Shown here: piece after piece, positions 35,926 through 49,193 of the stretch | Position numbering within the stretch: position 1 is the first letter of the stretch | Layout of the letters: each line of letters begins with the position of its first letter | Assembly (NCBI GenBank): GCA_037783415.1 | Contig: JAZGTN010000068.1 | Coordinates: 2,604,001-2,668,000 of the forward strand | Reading direction: 5' to 3' | Length of the DNA: 64,000 nt | DNA from: Leptasterias polaris | Taxonomy: Eukaryota; Echinodermata; Asteroidea; Forcipulatida; Asteriidae | Program-made: the position numbers and the translations under genes | The notes under the pieces: model-generated | The model's database searches: none | The model's input: only the letters and a program-made list of their open reading frames with translations | What the model was told of the DNA's origin: nothing

Positions 35926-37399
35926 CTATTACTCGTTGCTTCTTTACTCTGATACTTGGATCATACTATCTCTCGATAAACTGATTATTCTGAGTGTAGT
36001 AAAACATGATTACTTATTGGGTTTGATTTTAATTATTTGTAAACGTAGGATCTGTTTGGCTCACTCCAGTGTTGTTTCTCCATAGTACCGCAACAAACGA
36101 AGTTATTCCATTCGTCTTATTTCAAATTAGGTTAAAACTTCAATTCGGGGGTAAATGTTCACACTTAAATTAATTAAAATCTATGAGGAGTAGACACTCT
36201 GAAGGATTGTTAGGTGAAATAATTACTTTAAAATAAATCGCATGTTGTTATTATTATAAAAGACGACCGGTACCAAATTGTCCGGGCACTGACCGCTCGG
36301 GTGACTGGACAAGTTTAGCCCGCTAGCACCGAGCTTGATGAATGTTCAATTACTGTGTGTAGTAATGTGGATCGCTGGTAGTGACCTGTTCCCATTGCAG
36401 GCGAATGGTGTTAGTTATTAGTTAACATAAGATGTTTAGTAGTTGAAGAATGCTACTAAAGTTGAAGAATGTTAAATGACCCCCCCCCCCCCCTCCCTAA
36501 AAACCCCACAAAAATCCCCAAAGCAGCTAGCTTGTTAATCATTACCTGGGTTGACATGACTGCCATGCCCTCTCCTTTAACAAGTTTGATCTGTTTACAA
36601 ACTAAAGCTGTTTCAACGCCCTCGATTTTTTCGGGTCGTCTTTACGCACCTCTCACAAATTGCTCTCAAAATAAATCGGGTGTAAGGGTGACACCAAAAT
36701 ATCGTAAATCATGTAAGTTGGTTTTGGTAAGGAGACCATCTGTATGGTTAAGGTGTGGCTTAGTATGACCATAGAGTTTGCCCTATGGTGTGACTTGATT
36801 AGAAGTTTTGCCTTTAATTAAATTCGTATTACACAATGAGATTTGCATCGACTTGTGTGGAAGCATTTCTTGTGTTTGCTTTAGGCTATGTCTCCGTCTT
36901 ACCTTAGAGCAAGCTTGCTTTATGGTTTTACAATATAATTGTGTTGTCTTATGGTGTCGAAAATCAACCGGGAAAATCACAAGTTCCAGGTTAGACTAAA
37001 AATCACTGCAACTAGAACACTTTGGAAATAAATAACCCAATGTCCAGGTCATAGAAATAAACGAGCTTATGCTATCTTAATTATTTGCTTCGATAGTGAA
37101 CGACTTTGTCCTCATAATAGACTATAATTATTCTCTTAATTAGCAAATGAAAATATAAAGTAATCTATGGTCCTTAAAGATTTAAGACAAGCATTTAGGA
37201 CAGATTTACAGAATATCTGAAAATATAAAAATTGCACGCGTCGTTTAGCTTGAAAATGATGACATCGTAAAGCTATGTTGTGGGTTTTGGAGTTCACAAC
37301 AAGTTTCTTTAGAAGCGCTTTGGTCCACTTGGTCTTTTCAACCAGGTAGATGGAAATTTAAATAAGCTTTGTATGTGTGCACAAAATGTATTGTGCCTG
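35926..37399. other. Upstream intergenic stretch before the AHNAK-like gene
   Basis: May include more decayed Penelope-like sequence at its left edge. A 14-base C tract lies at 36480-36493. The 99-codon frame starting there is driven by the tract and adjacent AC-rich sequence and is not credible as a gene. Confidence 0.5.
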
Positions 37400-37692
37400 A
37401 ACCCCGGGCATGCCGTGTACATGCGCGATGCTGACAAGGTCTTTACCTTTAGATGGCAAGCCACTCCTACGATTACGTTACGTTACCAGACGTAGTGTGG
37501 TTGTGTGTGTGCACGCAGCAAACAGAACTGGTTATACACTACATTGAGAACAGGTTCTAGAAATGAGTACTTTGTCGTGAGCGCTGCAACTTCGGATCCC
37601 GCTTCAACTTGAGTGAATTTTTAATTCTCTTCTTGAAGAACTTGAATCGGAGATATCAGGTGTGATTATCGGGTAAAAAGGAGGTCATAAAC
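37400..37692 (+). promoter_or_regulatory. 5' flank and presumed 5' UTR of the AHNAK-like gene
   Basis: GC and CpG content rise here compared with the AT-rich surroundings, as often seen near an animal promoter. No convincing TATA box or initiator is visible. The last 30 bases before the ATG contain an in-frame stop and then untranslated sequence. The transcription start cannot be placed from sequence alone, and an upstream non-coding exon is possible. Confidence 0.3.
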
Positions 37693-38026
37693 ATGGGAAA
37701 CCAGGAAAGTGCTTCGGCCGGGATTCACGTTGAAGGGTCGGTGTCGGTCTCGGGGGCCGCTGACGCCGGAGCATCCGTGGAGGGCCAGAGCCAAGCCCAA
37801 GCCCAAGCCCATGGACCGCCGTCACCGAAAAAGAGACGTCTGAGTTTCAAGGGGTTGCGAAAGGGATCATTTCGACGGTCGTTTCGACTTCGGCGGAGTG
37901 GACGGGACAAAAAAGCCAAAGCTAAGAAAGACGAGGGAATCGAAATGGAAGGGGGAGTCTCCGCCGAGTTAGGGGCCGGGGCCGGGGCTGGTGGACAAGT
38001 GAAAGGTTCTGTGAAAGGAAAACCGG
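37693..38026 (+). CDS. Exon 1 of AHNAK-like gene: myristoylation signal plus MARCKS-like basic domain
   Basis: First coding exon, 111 codons plus one base. The ATG has A at -3 and G at +4, and an in-frame TGA at 37663-37665 fixes it as the first possible start. The protein begins MGNQES, which fits the N-myristoylation pattern (Gly2, small residue at 6). Residues 10-40 are rich in Gly, Ala, Ser and Gln (Gln-Ala pairs at 34-39). Residues 43-79 form a strongly basic block with Ser and Phe between Arg/Lys (KKRRLSFKGLRKGSFRRSF at 46-64), much like the MARCKS effector domain that binds acidic lipid, calmodulin and PKC. RRLS and RKGS are basophilic kinase-type sites. The exon ends at a GTAAGT donor (38027) in phase 1, matching exon 2. 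Seen: sequence, phase and motifs. Inferred: membrane anchoring and phospho-switching. No PDZ domain, as at the N-terminus of vertebrate AHNAK, is visible. Confidence 0.85.
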
Positions 38027-41000
38027 GTAAGTACTAAAGCTCCAAACACATTCCATCGCATTAAAACACAGTAAATATTTGTAAACATTTTGTAGAATGA
38101 TATTTAGATGTTACACTGTCACACAGGGTTCTGTTTTCTGCTTAACTGATATAACCTTGAATGGTTCATCACACAACACACTGAGAAATAACCAAAGACT
38201 GTCTTTTTAGAAAGGTGACACACCCCAGTTGATATTTGGTATGCGACTTTGCTGAAGTACTGCGGGGCCCATTTAGGGGTAGTGCCCACTGGAATGTATA
38301 CAACTGAGTGAACACACCGGTCTTAAATAAGATAGTAGAAGGGAAAATGTGCGTTTTCCTTATAAAAAACATGTTCAATATTACGAAAACGAAACGGGGC
38401 TGTATGGAGTTGGTTCTGTCGTGCACACGCAATGGTTATATGAGGCGTGTTACAGCTGCTATGCAACATTCCACACATTATTGGCATGTTGACGAAATGC
38501 TGATTGTGCTTTTAACTCTTAAGTCTTAGTCTTAGGTTAACCGACTTTAATTAGTTTTTATGGTTGATTTCGCACACAGGAAGCCCAATAAAAATGAAAA
38601 GCCGTGACTGCGTTGTTATGTTGTTTTAATAGTGCAGAAATTGCTTCGGTTCGTTTTTACAATGAACTTGTTTTCAAGAACCAGAGAGCGTAAAGTTACA
38701 ATGTCTAAAACCTCAGATTTCCATTCTGAGAGAAGCTTCTTTTTTCTTCATTGCGTTATTTAGTGTTCCTCGGGTACAGGGTATTTGCTTAAATTTGTTA
38801 CAGCACTCTGTTGTAGGTCTTTATATACTTGAAAAGGAGGGATGGCAACAACGTTTAAATTCACAATAATACTTTATTATATTTGTGAAAAATTATTTGT
38901 TCAGAAACAACGAGAAAGAAAGAAACCCGACTACTTAATGTAGGCTTCCTTTTTGATGCACATGCTGCTGAAGAAGCATGTCGTTTTAACGTGGCATAAA
39001 TGAATTTTGGCGCCATTGCCGGTCTAAGTGAATACAATAGAATTGCAGGTATTTGTTTGTAAATCGATAACATTGATCTGTGGTCAGGACCTGGTGGTCA
39101 AACCAAGGAGTTTTATTGCAGGCGCTACACAAGTCACCCCATCTGGGCACACAATCCTCACCCATGGATCAGGGGGTGTTCCCTTCCTTATGACGTCACT
39201 ATGAAACTGAAAAGAGTAGAAGTGTCTCCCAAATAAATTTACTAAACTCCCCCCCCCCCCCTCCGCCTCAAAAGAAAAAATACGACAATTTTATTTCAAA
39301 GCTCTACGTTCCAAGTAACTTAATCTATACACAAACACACCCGCCATCTATAAATGTGTCAAACCAAACAAACGTTTTAAACATGGCTGGGAACATTCCA
39401 TTTTGTGGGTCAGGGTAATCTTAAAGTCTGAAATAGATTCTTCGAGTCGGCTCATTTTTTAGTTGGGCAGGCGCATGTAAAGTTCGTTGAACTTTAGTTT
39501 TAAAGTATGTTGGTCATAATTTTAGCAATGTGAGATTGTGCGCCTGTTCCTTTATTTGGCTCTGTTAATAACCATAATTAACCAAATAATACATTTTTCT
39601 TGGATACACACATTTTTTTTATGAAAGCATCAGTTTGGAAGCGTACATAATTGTTTGCATCATCTTGCAACAATGTAAGAATGAGTTTGAATGGACACTG
39701 TGTGATTTAACTGTCTAGACCCTCCATCCTTATCCAATAGTAAGTACGACAGCTTTAGATTCTGTTGGTTCCCCTTTTGTTTCTGTCGCTAAAACAAACT
39801 GTCGCCTTGAGAAGGGGCGTGGCCCCTGGTTTAATGAATGTGACTTTTCTGCATTTCTGTTATGATGTGTTTTAAACTTCGGTAACCCGTTAACTTCATG
39901 TGCCAAACTCTGTATAGTCTGAAGTACATGCAGCCAGAAATTGTTTTGTTTTAATTTTTCATAATAACCGATATCAATGAACTCACTTAAAGTGAACTAT
40001 TGGAGCTTCATCACGTGATTTACGGTAGCCATTTTTATTTGTGTTCATTAAAATTGATGTACCAAGTTTTATGCATTTCTGTATTTGTTTTTACCAGTGT
40101 GCATGGCGAATATGGTGCCGACATGATAAGGGTATATATTCACTATTGTACGAAACATTATCACTGAGCTACCATGCAACCCAATGATGGGATTGTCTTT
40201 TGTAATTGTGTTGTAACTTTTGTAACTTCAATTATTTCTTTGTACATTCTGCTTGAGATGTCAAAAGATAGTGATTTCTTTGACATGTCCGTAATGAATT
40301 ACTTTCAAGTCTCAACATCTGGAGCACAATTTGTAGCAGACTCTGAATTGCGAGATTGGATTTATTTGTTTCCATTTAGCCAAGGTTCCTATTAGAAACA
40401 CCTAAGTTCTATACTCCTTGGGATCATAATTTGCCCTTCACAGAAAATCAACTTAAAAATTCAAATACATTTCTTACTTCTCAGGTAATATTGTAATTAT
40501 GATTCTTTCCTTTAAGTCTGATGTTCTCATTATGAGAAAGACGTGCCATTTTCAAACGTTTTATTTTAATGTGCTGTTTCCAAATCATGTTCATACTTTA
40601 AGAAACAATATTGGAAAGCTATGGGGTAGCGAGAGAAACATATCATTTATTTTGGCAAGCTAAGCTTTGAACTGCGTGCACGTGTTGTAATTCACCCCAT
40701 GCCAGATTCAAGAAATGTCAAGTTATTGATTGAAACAAGGACTTGTTACATACCTGTAACATTCTACTAGGTAATAAGAACCATATGTAAGTTTGTTATG
40801 TCAAAGATCTCTCGCTGAGCAGGTGACGCAGTATCAAAGGAGAGGCTAATTAAAGGACTCTGTCTTATTTAGTTATCATGAATTTATGCAGAGGTGATAG
40901 CAATATCACTCAAACGGGTACCTGTACCCCATAGAGGTCCTAATTGGGGTAACTGTGTACCTCAATCAGGTTGGTTTATGCACGGGATCACATAAAATAG

Positions 41001-42901
41001 AATCAAAACGTAAACTTTGACAAATAAAAAATAACCCTCTGGCCTTGTACCAAAATGTAGTGTGTTGCTCCGTCAACTTTGAAAATTACACATTTTCAAA
41101 TCCAACAACTAAAGATTTCCACGTAGGTCTACTTGTGAGTCTCTTTTTTCGCAACGTTTCAAAAGCTAAATCCGTCTCTTTGCGCAAGTGCTTGTTTTGA
41201 ATTACACTTTGTGCCTATTTATTGTATGCCAAACTGTGTGTATAGCTCAATATTTTGTTTGCTGTCTAGCCATTTTGGTGCCTGTCTGTTGACAACAATA
41301 TCTTAAGCATATTCAAATAGCGCATGTCCTTGATCAGAAAAAGGCAATGCCTTTTCATCTCTGATGATTGTAAAGAAAATTTCAGGGAACATTGCCACAA
41401 ACTTGGTGTACTTTTTTCTTTTCTTGGCCGCATTGTCCAATCAAACAACGTTACTCCAACCATGTTCAGATTAGCTTTCTGATTCCAAAAGTCACGCTCA
41501 GTCACGAGTCAAACAAGTTATACAAAATTGTATCCTTTGTAGTTCGAGTTTGGCTGTTTTGAATGTGGATAAATGGTGCAACATTTTGGTTCGTGCTTCC
41601 TTTATACATCATGGTTAATTCTCCCGGTTTTCTTTTCTTACCTGAAATCAGGCTGGACTGAAAATCCAGGTTCCAAGTTGATCCATAATGTCAAAATTAC
41701 TCATGTGTAATGAGTTTGTGAAAAACATTTACCACGCGCACACAACATGAACGTTATTTGTGCAAAGGAAGATTGATGAACATTATGTAAAGCTTTGAAG
41801 TATCCGGGGGCCGCTGTTAATTCTTTTTTGCTAGAAATGAAATAATTTCCAAAGTTTTTCTCGCTTGAGCCCCCCCCCACCCCCGGGAAAAATAGTTAGG
41901 CAAAATTTGAATAAGTCCAGACCGCAACACGTGACTATACTCTTCATAAAGCTAGTATTTTGTAAGCACACATTTCCTTATTAAAATGCTTATCAGAAAC
42001 GAGAACCAGCTAAACCACAGTGTAATTTACATTGAAGTGATTGGTGCCCTGGTCATATCGTCTCAAACAGCTTTTATAAAATCCCAAATAGATCAAAGTT
42101 AACCGTAGCCTTTGAAGAAAGAATTGCTCTTCAAGAAATAAATTTAACAGTTTGATCGTCAGTCATTATGTAAATATCAGTTGTTGATCTGCTTCCTGGT
42201 GCAGCCCTCTCAAAGTGAATTGATTCCATTCATCCCACTGTAACCAAAACGAGACTGGAACTTGGAAGGCATTAACTGTAGTCTGGTCCCTTTTCACGAA
42301 TGTTAGACGTACAACTGTCATTATTGTGTATATAAGGGGTTTAGACAAAAATGACAGGTGATCATCTTGTTAATAACCACACACACATTTCTTTTAACAA
42401 TGACGGTGCCAGCTTTTTGAGAACATTACATAATTGTGTGAAATGTACACGTACACGCATGCTGGTACCTCCACACTCTGCTTTATTGAAAGTTGATATT
42501 AGCAAGGCTAAACATACATACACTCAATTCCAAAGCTAGGAACATGCTCAATGCAAGCCAGTGCATAAATCACATCAACAACAGTGTACACAAACAACAG
42601 CTCGTTTTTAAATATCTTTGTTAATAAACACTCTGCCGAACGAACTGCATGAAGTATGTCAAACTTGGTTAAAGGCAAGATGACAGGATCACAGCAAACA
42701 TGACGGGATTTATCTGAAAGTTCACTTATTAAAATTGGGATATAGAATTTTATATCCCAGTTTTAGGGATACTGAAACTTGAAACCACGAAGTCTCTTGT
42801 CTACTCTATGTGGTATTGGACAATAAACCATTTTTCAAGAGACAACTTCTTTATTTATACTTATAGTTTGCTGTAAACAATTTGAGCTTGAAGTACATCA
42901 T

Positions 42902-42978
42902 TGTTTTTCTTTAGAATAAGAAACCCTCTTCCCATCCTTGTTTTTCTTTAGAATAATAAATCCTCTTTCCATCTTCTA
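42902..42978 (+). repeat. 38-bp imperfect tandem duplication
   Basis: TTGTTTTTCTTTAGAATAA followed by (G/T)AAA(C/T)CCTCTT(C/T)CCATC, twice. Confidence 0.7.
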
Positions 42979-45112
42979 GTTTTTATTAAAGGATCAAGTC
43001 ACGTTTTGAAAGTAACATTTTGTGGTTTGTCAATTTCACGTGCATTTTCTTGGGCTTGGGTTGATTTCGATTGCAAATGCGACATACGTGATTATTTCAC
43101 TGTGATTAGTGCTGGTTCGAACTTTAGTTTCACATTCATACTCATCTTTTCCTTTTTGTTTCGATGATTATCGAGAAATACGAGCTGTATGAAATAATCA
43201 TTGTTGCCGTTCTGCTTCAATTTCTTTCCATATTTATAATTATGCTGAATTTGAAAGTGTTTTTAAGTGTCTTTCTTCATCTTCCACGTAGTTTTCTCCA
43301 GCAAATATCTCTGAAAGTAATTGAACTGGCAGGAAATACGTCTTAAAAGGTTTTTCACCTGTATAGGAAAACAATTTCATCGATTTTGTTAATTGTTCTG
43401 TAATTTTACTATTTTACTTATTATTGTTTGTACTACACTATGCCTTTTGGGAAATCAGTTGTACTGATAAGAATACCCTGTCTAAATAAAACTGCACATA
43501 AATAAAAAAAAAAAATGTATCGTACCCGAGATAAGTTTTCATGTTGTCATTGTTCGTGATACTGATAGTCAGCAGGCATCGTTGCTCGTTTTGCCTTTTT
43601 AGATCTGTCACACATCGTCATCTTGATATCAAGAACATGATAACCTGACATAAATAAGTTTATATTGGGTGGACCTTGCGCGGATTGGTCTGTGCTAGTC
43701 CACATCTTCTCCGGTAAATTGACTTGTGATTCATTAAAATTGACAGTCTTTATACACGGTAGACCTAATCTTTAATTTGACCTTTTATACGGCAGGATTT
43801 CTCTGAAATAGTTAGCGTTTGTCGTTGCATGTGTGCACATGTGTGTGTGTTGGCTTCATTGTTGTGGTATTCTATTGGAGCTCGTTATTAATCCACACCA
43901 TATTTGGGGCCTTGACCATGCCCACAGATCAATCTATAATTCAAACTTTTACATGTAACACGAAAACAACTTAAATTTCCATCAAAAAGAGAAGCACCAA
44001 CAGGAGGCAGCTGTTGTGCCAATACTGCAACCTATATCTACAAATCTTAATCCTAACAATTTCACTTGTAAGTTTGTGATGTAAAGATACAATAATAACT
44101 CCCGATTTGCCAAGATTATGTTTATAATCTTTGCCTATGTACATTGAACATGCTTTACAATTTGCACGAAAGTGTGTGAGAAAAATGGGTCAAAAGTTCG
44201 TAAGTATATTGGGACCAATTGTTTCCCCAAACAGCCCCCAGCACCATGGCAACCTATGAAACATTCCATCCTTCCCACCCAGAAATGTGACCTGCTTAAA
44301 TAACTAGAGTTTTGTTATCGTCACAATGTAATGGCAAGGGTACATGTCCCACGCACTATCCCTAATGAAAGCTGTGGGTGTCGAATAAATACAATGTCTT
44401 TTAATCCCTTCCCCCTCATAGGCCTACCTCAACTCACTAGACAGTGAAATTGGGAGACACTTTTAAAGGGTCGTTAATGATATTCTAAATGTTGGGGGCT
44501 TCTTGGTAAGCATCAGTGCGTTCCAGGATTCGACACACCTTTTCTAAATCGGTGGGGGATTATACGGTCCTGGTCGATACAGTCATGGAGGTAACAATCA
44601 AGATGGCTCTATGGATTTCAGAGTGATGATGTAGATTAACTTTAGATTTGAATTCTTTCAAAAAAAGATTAAAGGGATAGTTATAGGCCTATGATTGGAA
44701 GAGTAAATGGAAGGGCTTTTGGAAGAGTAAATTCACTCCCAACCTTAAACTAAAATGTAAAATAATTTGGTGGTCATCGTATGATGAAAATGGTGCAAGT
44801 TTTTCCAGACATGTTATGCTGGTTCGTATTTGGCTTATTCTGTGGCTTTGAATAAAATCAAAAAAGTAATTTTGGAGGAGGTGGGGTCTTAAAAAGATAG
44901 TGTGCCACGTGTCAAATGAAAATATTTCTCAAGGATGTTCAATCAACCTTATTGTCAGTGACCTCAGATTGGAACGATCAATTTTCACCTTGATGCTAGT
45001 TACCAAAAATCGATCCCGAGCACATGTTATTTTGGGCTGCCTTGTGGGCAATAGGTTTTCCACGAATCACGCACACACATTGTTTTCCAGGGAGAGCTGA
45101 AGACGTTGCTTG

Positions 45113-45171
45113 TTCAATCTGTAATTAAGACCTTCAATCTGTAATTAAGACCTTCAATCTGTAATTAAGAC
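45113..45171 (+). repeat. 20-bp tandem triplication
   Basis: TTCAATCTGTAATTAAGACC three times in direct succession, followed 60 bases later by a short inverted repeat (GGCCTTCGAGAT / ATCTCGAAGCC, 45233-45275). Confidence 0.9.
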
Positions 45172-45870
45172 CACGAGGTTTTACTTGAAATTGTATAAAA
45201 GTGTTAAACGTCCTCAAGTTCGACCCAAGCAAGGCCTTCGAGATAGATTCGGCTACAGGATCGAATCTCGAAGCCATTATACACCACCATGCATTTATAG
45301 TTTGTTTGTTAAAGCAGTTATGATACATTTACAGGCCATTTAGCAAAAGTTGAGGCCATTTGCAATTTGTTGTAGTTTTTAATACAGCAACCCATTTTAT
45401 CTTAATTTTTTCTTTTCGAAAAGGGTCTGAGATATTCTTTTTTTAAATTTGCACAGCTGAAAAACTATTGAAAAACTGGCAAAATCTATCTGAAGACGTC
45501 TGAGAACTGAGGATGCGTATTAAAGGGAACGCTTGGTGTAACTGAAAAAGCAAATCAGATTGTTTTGTAGTTAGGCCTACTCTGATTTTGGCATTTCTCA
45601 CGTCTGACAACTTTCAATTGTACGTGTTGCGACCGAAAAGGAAACACAGAGATCACGGGGAGAGTATTTTAAAACAGCAGCATTTCGTTTACACACAACA
45701 TGACCTTAGGAACCCAGACAGGTTTTGGGTTCCCAGGTAACTGGTATGGTGAATTACGTCGGTAGCATTTGGAGTAACTTGATGCAGAGCTTTGAGAACA
45801 GTCCTGCTGCGCTGTGGAACTCTGACGTGCTCTCGGAGGTCAGACCGTAGGATGGAACAGTGCCAAATTG

Positions 45871-46157
45871 TTGGCAGTCTGGCACCCTGCCTTCATAAAC
45901 AATCTGTGATGGCGAAGGAAAGGGTGAATAATTGCACACTCGATTTTGATCACACACACAAACAAAATGGTTTAAAACGGCGTTTGTGTGTTTCGCTCAA
46001 AAACAGTTTATTGTTGTTTCATTCATGTGAAAGAGGGAAAAAACAAACGACCAAACAAAAAATAAATAAAAACCACCACAGAGATGACGAGAATCAGAAT
46101 CAAAAGTTTTCATCACCATCAAATTTTGTTAATGAAGGCAGGGTGCCAGACTGGCAA
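45871..46157. mobile_element. Foldback miniature element
   Basis: GCAGTCTGGCACCCTGCCTT followed by CAT(A/T)AACAA is present at 45874-45905 and, inverted, at 46125-46157, giving arms of about 45 bp around a 195-bp AT-rich centre. Non-coding. No clear target duplication. Confidence 0.6.
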
Positions 46158-48255
46158 CACCTTGAGCTGATCGCGGAAGTTGGATAAAAATATTGATGAA
46201 AGTTTTTTAGATTTCAGTTATCCCGAGTATAGCTTCAAAACTTTCGTTTTTGACCTCACAATTTTAGTAATAAAAACCTTTTTATCCATCAACTTGCCAC
46301 CAATTCGAAATAATCGCAAAATACCTCCATTGTTTAATACCAACGGCAACTTTTGCTTACCTTTTTAATATAAACATAACAATAAGGTGTAGGCCCTACC
46401 TTCCAAAAGCCAATGTTACGCCTCAAATTTAAAGAGTCACGATCCACGTGGTGAACACACCCCTGGAACCCATAGACAAAGCTATCGAGGAAGTAGTTCA
46501 TGAACTGTATGTGATAGGCCTAATTATTTGAGTAGTTGGAGTGGAAAGTATTACATATAACCGTGAATGCGTTCAATTTGACTGACAACAGGAAGTTTTG
46601 ATTCTATTAGTTTCTTGATTATGAAACCGTTTTTTCCTTGCGTGTGTTTCTTCCACAGTGCCAAATTTGTTTAGCAAAGTTGACTCAAATCAAACTAGCC
46701 ACAGGAAAGCTACACAGTGTACACAAGCATTTTGTGTCGCTCATATTCCCAAGGGAATGAGGTGAATTTTTCACAAATCTTTTGAGAGATTCCATTATTC
46801 CCCGAAACCGTAGAGATATTTTACTTTCATTTCTCAATTGGGCCATGGAGATATAAAAAGTTCAAGAAACGTTTAAAATTGCATTGATATCTTTGGAAAC
46901 ACGTTTTTAAAAGAGGCTTGCAGAATATTGGTTTCACGTCATGCTACATAAAGCAGACAACTGGGCAAAAAACGTGCCAGTGCCGAATCTAAACATTTTT
47001 GCAATTTTATTCCAAATTGTTGTCACCGCTGATTGTGAAAGGAACTTTGTCTCCAGAGTGATCTCGTTGTTTGTTATTTTGAAAATGATCTAATGGCCTT
47101 CTGATCTGTCATAACAGCTGAAACGCTTACTAGCATAGTTCAAAGTCCGTTCATTGAAGATATGTCGCCTTATGTGTTAAATATACATCAAAACGGCTTT
47201 TGACCCTAAACAAACTGCCAAAATCGGAACAAATTCGGTTAGATTTTAGAAGGGTTATATAATTGGCTCTTGTTTATGAGTGTACATGTACACGGCATCG
47301 TGAGGAAATTCCTAGGACTTAAATCCGCTTTGATTTAAGTTTGACACAGGAATCTTTGCCCCCGCAAATCACGGGATCTGGAAGACTTTGTACCTCCCCC
47401 CCCCCCCCAAAAAAAGACCCAGTCTCTTTTATTGTTCATGGGAGTTTCTGTTCCCAGTGCTAGTCCTTGCTCTATGGTAGTAGTAACACAAGATTAACGT
47501 AGTTACCGCCATTGCATACTCGACCCCACAATGTTCGGCGCTTTCGTTTCTCTCGCCTTTTATTGAATTTTCTGTGAATAATACGGTTATTTTGTTAAGG
47601 GTTCGGTTCTTTTGTCCCGCTTGCATGGGTATTTAAACACCCCTGCACAGCCAGCCACAGGTATGCCTGGCATGCCTGCTGAGTTGCATGAACAAAATGG
47701 GACACGTTATGCAAAACTACTTTGGAGTGTAAATCCAGGCGCCCGGTAGTTCCTTTCAGAGAGCATGCGCCTGGTAATCCTATAGTCAAGTTGGGAAATC
47801 TTTTGGCCAGCGCCCAATAGAGGGAAGGTATTGAGTAACAGTAAGCGTACTGTGAAAACACGTAGGCCTCTACTTGGCAGGCGGATTACGGAGCCACTAC
47901 TACTACTACTACACTCAAGGGGAACTTTGCCACTGAACATTGATCACACGTTCTCAAAGAGTTTAGTAATGGAATCCGTAGGGGCAAGCCTCGTTACTTT
48001 TGGCCTCGAATTACCACGCTAAGAAGGGACTGCTGACCAATGGCGTTGCTGCTGGTGTGACCGCTAGACTGTGCCAAATTATAACCCGGACAGTTTTCGT
48101 TAAGGAATGCCAACAAGGCGTCGATCGTGTGAAAGGACCACTGTGTTTTAGGGTCCAACTTAGGAATTCGACCCTGGTAACTAGCTGGCTGTGCTTGTGG
48201 ATTTCTTCGTGTGTCGATCGTAGGCCTTTGCCTACCCTCCGCTAAATCTACCAAG

Positions 48256-48295
48256 ATGTTTAAATCTGACATTAACTTCACCATGCCGCACACAG
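48256..48295 (+). CDS. Possible alternative first exon inside intron 1
   Basis: An ATG with A at -3 opens MFKSDINFTMPHT and meets a splice-donor-like G/GTTAGT at 48296. The exon would end in phase 1 with the same leftover base as exon 1, so splicing to exon 2 would keep the reading frame. The 600 bases before it are richer in CpG and in non-repetitive sequence than the rest of the intron, which is suggestive of a second promoter. The product would lack the myristoylation signal and basic domain. The phase match alone has a one in three chance of arising randomly, and nothing else proves it. Confidence 0.2.
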
Positions 48296-48498
48296 GTTAG
48301 TATTTTTAAGATCTTATGTTCGCTAAATAACCATCAAACTTAAATGTCTTGAGAACTGGGAGTGGGAGTAAACTCTAGTTTTCATGAGGGTTTGGCGCAC
48401 GTTTGTTGTTGTGTGTATGGAAAGCCTTTCTTCGGTCTGTATTAAACTAAAGTGGTAGGTGTAAAAACTCTTCAAAACTTGTTTCTAATCAACGATAA

Positions 48499-49005
48499 TC
48501 AACGTCTATCTTTGGTATAAGATACGTAATATACTAGTAAAGGGGTACCCCCAAAAGCATTGTGTTCAATGCCAGCATGCAATTCCTGGAACATGGGGGA
48601 CTTGGGCATTACTGTGTGGGAGTTTGGTATCATGGCGGTACAGTGTGTGTGTACATGTAGTATGTGGTGAGCTTCGTCAATAGCACAATGAGGGCTGGGG
48701 TGTGACCAAGGCCAGTCAACCACGTTACTGTGTAAGCATGCATTCTTAATCTTACTCTTATAAGACTTTCTCTCTATGTAGATCTTATTCTGCCTTTTGT
48801 TGCTGTTTTTTTGAAGCTCCATTCTGTTGACTTGTTTTATTATTGTTATATATCCAGCTAGTAAATGTTGGAGGAATTTGTGTAGATTCTGTAGTATGTA
48901 GAAACTTGGTGTTAGTTTGGATTGAAAAACTGATTCAGAACAAATGGAACAAACTTTCTTGTGGATCATGAATAAAGATGCTGAAATGGGCCAACAAGTG
49001 TTCAC
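48499..49005 (-). other. Unassigned 168-codon open frame on the minus strand
   Basis: One of the longest non-satellite, non-element frames in the window, in intron 1 and antisense to the host gene. The product has Lys/Asn-rich (QKNSNKRQNKIYIERKSYKS) and His-rich parts and no domain I recognise. A second frame (49009-49221) ends just upstream of it. It could be a decayed retrocopy or chance. Low confidence that it is a gene. Confidence 0.15.
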
Positions 49006-49193
49006 TCATTATGACCATAGGAAGATGCAGAACCCTTGAGTCTTCCCCTTCTTGTATACACTTGTTGTACTCATGCCGAATACAGCCTTAGTTTTATAAA
49101 CTGTCACAACATGAACTTCATCAGAGTTGAAATGATCAGATTTAGAATTGCAATGGTTCTCCAAATCTGCAGTAGTTCCCCCTGTACTGCAAA

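Noticed and set aside
36469..36768. 99-codon frame starting with a proline run
   Set aside because: Starts at a C tract; the rest has no recognisable feature.
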